This document shows, one piece after another, positions 4,230 through 6,258 of a stretch of DNA of 6,258 bases (position 1 is the stretch's first letter; each line of letters starts with the position of its first letter). The position numbers and the translations under genes were made by a program. Origin of the DNA: Planctomycetota bacterium (lineage in GTDB: Bacteria; Planctomycetota; Phycisphaerae; Sedimentisphaerales; Anaerohalosphaeraceae); assembly GCA_003644175.1 (NCBI GenBank), contig QNBS01000139.1, forward strand, positions 1 to 6,258, read 5' to 3'. Under the pieces are notes generated by a model. The model ran no database searches, was not told the DNA's origin, and saw only the letters and a list, made by a program, of their open reading frames with translations.

Positions 4230-6258
4230 ATGGACAACGAGACCAGACACGTCGAGCCGATACTGCAAATACCGCAAACGGTGACAGAAGATGTGCTTGC
4301 CTACAGGAGCAATGTCGAAAAGTTCCGGGCGGGCGGAACGTCCGCCGTTGCTTTTCGCGCCTATCGCGTGCCCATGGGTATCTACGAACAGCGAAGGGAA
4401 GGATATTTTATGGTGCGTATCAGGATCGGAGCGGGCCTTGCGAAAACCCGCCAGTTGCGAAAAATCGCCGAACTGAGCAAACAGTACGGCAACGGCACTT
4501 TGCATATTACGACCAGGCAGGACATACAGATTCACGAAGTAGATATTGAAAACACACCCGACGTCCTGGAAAAACTGCTGGAGGCCGGGCTGTCGGCCAG
4601 AGGCGGAGGAGGCAACACCGTTCGTAACGTCACCGCCTGTCCCGGATCGGGAATTTGCCCCAACGAAAAGTTCGAGGTTGCCCCTTATGCCGTCGCCTGC
4701 GCCGAATACCTGCTCCAGGACCGCACCTCGTTCAACCTGCCGCGAAAATACAAGATCGTCTTCTCCGGCTGTCCCCGGGATTGCGCTTTGGCGTCGGTGG
4801 CGGACCTCGGTTTCTTCGGGACCGTACAAAACGGCCAAAAAGGCTTTGTCGTATATGCCGGCGGAGGCCTGGGCTCCAATCCCGCCGTTGCAGTGAAGAT
4901 CGAAGACTTCATCAAAGACGATGAAATCTTCACCGTCGCCCAGGCCGTAAAAGACCTTTTCGACAAACACGGCGACCGCTCGAACAAACACAAGGCACGC
5001 TTGCGTTATGTCCTCAAACGTGTCGGTGAAGAAGAATTTGTCAGCATGTACAAGGCCGCCAAAGACGCTCTCAGCCGGCAAGGCCTGACCGGCAAAATCC
5101 CCGAAATACGCGATATCTTTGCACCCTTCAGAGTCCAGGCCCCACAGGGCCGATACGAGGAGGATGCATCATCACAAATCGAGCGCGTCTGGCCGGAGAA
5201 AACCCCCGGTCTCTATTCGATATGGCTTACGCTGAACCTGGGCGATATCACCGCAGGCGGGCTGGCTGCGGTTGCAGATATTGCAGATGAGTTCGGCGCC
5301 GGCCTGGTGAGAACAACCCAGCTTCAAAACCTGATCATAAGCGGCATAAAGAGCACCGACGTTGAATCGGCGATCGAAAAGCTCGAGCAAAACGTAAAAA
5401 CCCTCGCCCCGCAAAATCCGCAGATCGTTGCGTGCACCGGTGCAGCCACATGCAAATTAGGCCTGTGCCTGTCGCGGGGCCTGGCGACGGCCATTGCCGA
5501 CAGCGTTCCACAAATGTCTCCAAACGGATCCCCACCGGTAATCCGCATAAGCGGCTGTCCGAATTCCTGCGGCCATCACTGCATTGCGTCAATCGGTTTC
5601 CAGGGAAGAGCAAAAAGAGTAAACGGCCGGCTCATGCCCTGCTATGACGTGCTGGCCGGCGCGAAAATACACATGGGCGACTCAAAGCTCGGCGAAAAAA
5701 TCGGCGCCGTACCGGCAAAGCGAATCCCGGAAATAATGGCGCAGGTTCTCGAAACAGGATCGCAAGACTTCGACAAGCTAAAGCAGCTCGTTGACAAATA
5801 TGGCGATTTCAGCGCCGGTGATTTCGGCGAAGAGTACTTCTATGACTTCGGCGCCGATGTTCCTTTCTCACTTGCAGGCCGAGGCCCCGGCGAATGCGGC
5901 GCAGGCGTCATGGATGTCATGGTCGTGGATATCGACGAAGCAAAGCAGGCGATCAAGACTGCAAACCGGCTTGCACCCGGCAAAGAACAGGACCAAAGCA
6001 TATACAGGGCCCTCGTCGCCGCGACAAGGGCGCTTCTGGCGGCGTTTGGCCTGGAGCCGAAAAAAGACAGGGAAATATTTGCCTCCTTCGGCGAGCACCT
6101 CATAAAACCCGGCTGGGTCGCGCCCGATACGCAGCAACTGCTGGACAAAGCAATTGACTACCGAATAGGCGACATTGACACAATCGCAGACCTCCAAAAG
6201 CCCGCCGAATCGCTGGTCAACCGCATCGACGAGCTGTTCAAATCGCTCGACGCCGGTC
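4230..6258 (+). CDS. Siroheme/[4Fe-4S] sulfite (or nitrite) reductase, 3' end beyond the window
   Basis: I read this frame by hand: ATG at 4230, two bases after the JAMM stop, with AAGGA five bases upstream, and no stop to the window end (676 codons). It is the NiR/SiR family: a ferredoxin-like half (FRAYRVPMGIYEQR, about 43-56), then HITTRQDIQIHEV (92-104) and RNVTACPG. Cys137/Cys143 (Cx5C) and Cys181/Cys185 (SGCPRDC, Cx3C) form one possible cluster site in the first half. The second half has Cys402/Cys408 (Cx5C) and Cys443/Cys447 (SGCPNSC, Cx3C), the classical siroheme-[4Fe-4S] motif. From about residue 510 there is an extra region with FSLAGRGPGECGAG (546-559) and then helical-looking sequence of unknown role. 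The neighbours argue for six-electron reduction of sulfite to sulfide in assimilation; nitrite reduction cannot be excluded from sequence. No flavin domain is seen, so electrons probably come from ferredoxin or a separate subunit. Confidence 0.9.
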   Translation, partial: MDNETRHVEPILQIPQTVTEDVLAYRSNVEKFRAGGTSAVAFRAYRVPMGIYEQRREGYFMVRIRIGAGLAKTRQLRKIAELSKQYGNGTLHITTRQDIQIHEVDIENTPDVLEKLLEAGLSARGGGGNTVRNVTACPGSGICPNEKFEVAPYAVACAEYLLQDRTSFNLPRKYKIVFSGCPRDCALASVADLGFFGTVQNGQKGFVVYAGGGLGSNPAVAVKIEDFIKDDEIFTVAQAVKDLFDKHGDRSNKHKARLRYVLKRVGEEEFVSMYKAAKDALSRQGLTGKIPEIRDIFAPFRVQAPQGRYEEDASSQIERVWPEKTPGLYSIWLTLNLGDITAGGLAAVADIADEFGAGLVRTTQLQNLIISGIKSTDVESAIEKLEQNVKTLAPQNPQIVACTGAATCKLGLCLSRGLATAIADSVPQMSPNGSPPVIRISGCPNSCGHHCIASIGFQGRAKRVNGRLMPCYDVLAGAKIHMGDSKLGEKIGAVPAKRIPEIMAQVLETGSQDFDKLKQLVDKYGDFSAGDFGEEYFYDFGADVPFSLAGRGPGECGAGVMDVMVVDIDEAKQAIKTANRLAPGKEQDQSIYRALVAATRALLAAFGLEPKKDREIFASFGEHLIKPGWVAPDTQQLLDKAIDYRIGDIDTIADLQKPAESLVNRIDELFKSLDAG

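Noticed and set aside
4291..4924. Short plus-strand open frames in other phases across the reductase region
   Set aside because: They are Arg/Pro-rich out-of-phase reads of the reductase, whose own frame from 4230 is open to the window end.
4122..5081. Long minus-strand open frame of 319 codons
   Set aside because: It lies opposite the JAMM and reductase genes. Its sequence has no recognisable family, while the plus-strand frame carries clear siroheme/Fe-S motifs.
5791..6157. Short plus-strand open frames near the 3' end as separate small genes
   Set aside because: The reductase frame runs through without a stop, and these frames have no start signals or recognisable sequence.

Overview
The window holds six genes on the + strand, packed head to tail. 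Together they read as one sulfate-assimilation-to-homocysteine operon, cut at both ends. In order: (1) the 3' part of a CysN-type GTPase fused to an APS-kinase-like domain (2-1510); (2) a MetY-type homocysteine synthase (1556-2794); (3) a ThiS/MoaD-type sulfur carrier (2804-3019); (4) a MoeB/ThiF/HesA-type E1 activating enzyme (3006-3824); (5) a JAMM/M67 metallopeptidase (3817-4227); (6) a large siroheme/[4Fe-4S] sulfite (or nitrite) reductase that starts at 4230 and is still open at the window end. The only gap longer than a few bases is 1511-1555. I see no RNA gene, CRISPR array, insertion sequence, intrinsic terminator or clear promoter, and no gene-free stretch of 300 bases.

How the genes fit together (inference): sulfate is activated to APS by CysD (expected upstream) with the CysN GTPase, and reduced further by enzymes outside the window and the sulfite reductase. 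The sulfur is not handed to MetY as free sulfide but probably as a protein thiocarboxylate. The carrier is made with a masked C-terminus (Gly-Gly-Gly followed by Ser-Gly-Ala-Glu). The JAMM peptidase would trim the tail, the E1 would adenylate the exposed glycine for sulfuration, and MetY would use the thiocarboxylate to turn an O-acylhomoserine into homocysteine. This matches the HcyS/HcyF/HcyD/MetY pathway described in Wolinella succinogenes, and resembles the CysO/Mec+/CysM route to cysteine in mycobacteria. The system is therefore recognisable rather than wholly new. Its particulars (four-residue mask, gene overlap lying exactly on the mask, apparently dead APS-kinase domain, reductase with two sets of cluster cysteines) merit a closer look.

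Organism: a bacterium with moderately high G+C (roughly mid to upper 50s per cent, estimated by eye), Shine-Dalgarno-led genes and translationally coupled overlaps. The gene content suits an anaerobe or microaerophile such as a deltaproteobacterial, planctomycete or related lineage, but the sequence does not fix the phylum.
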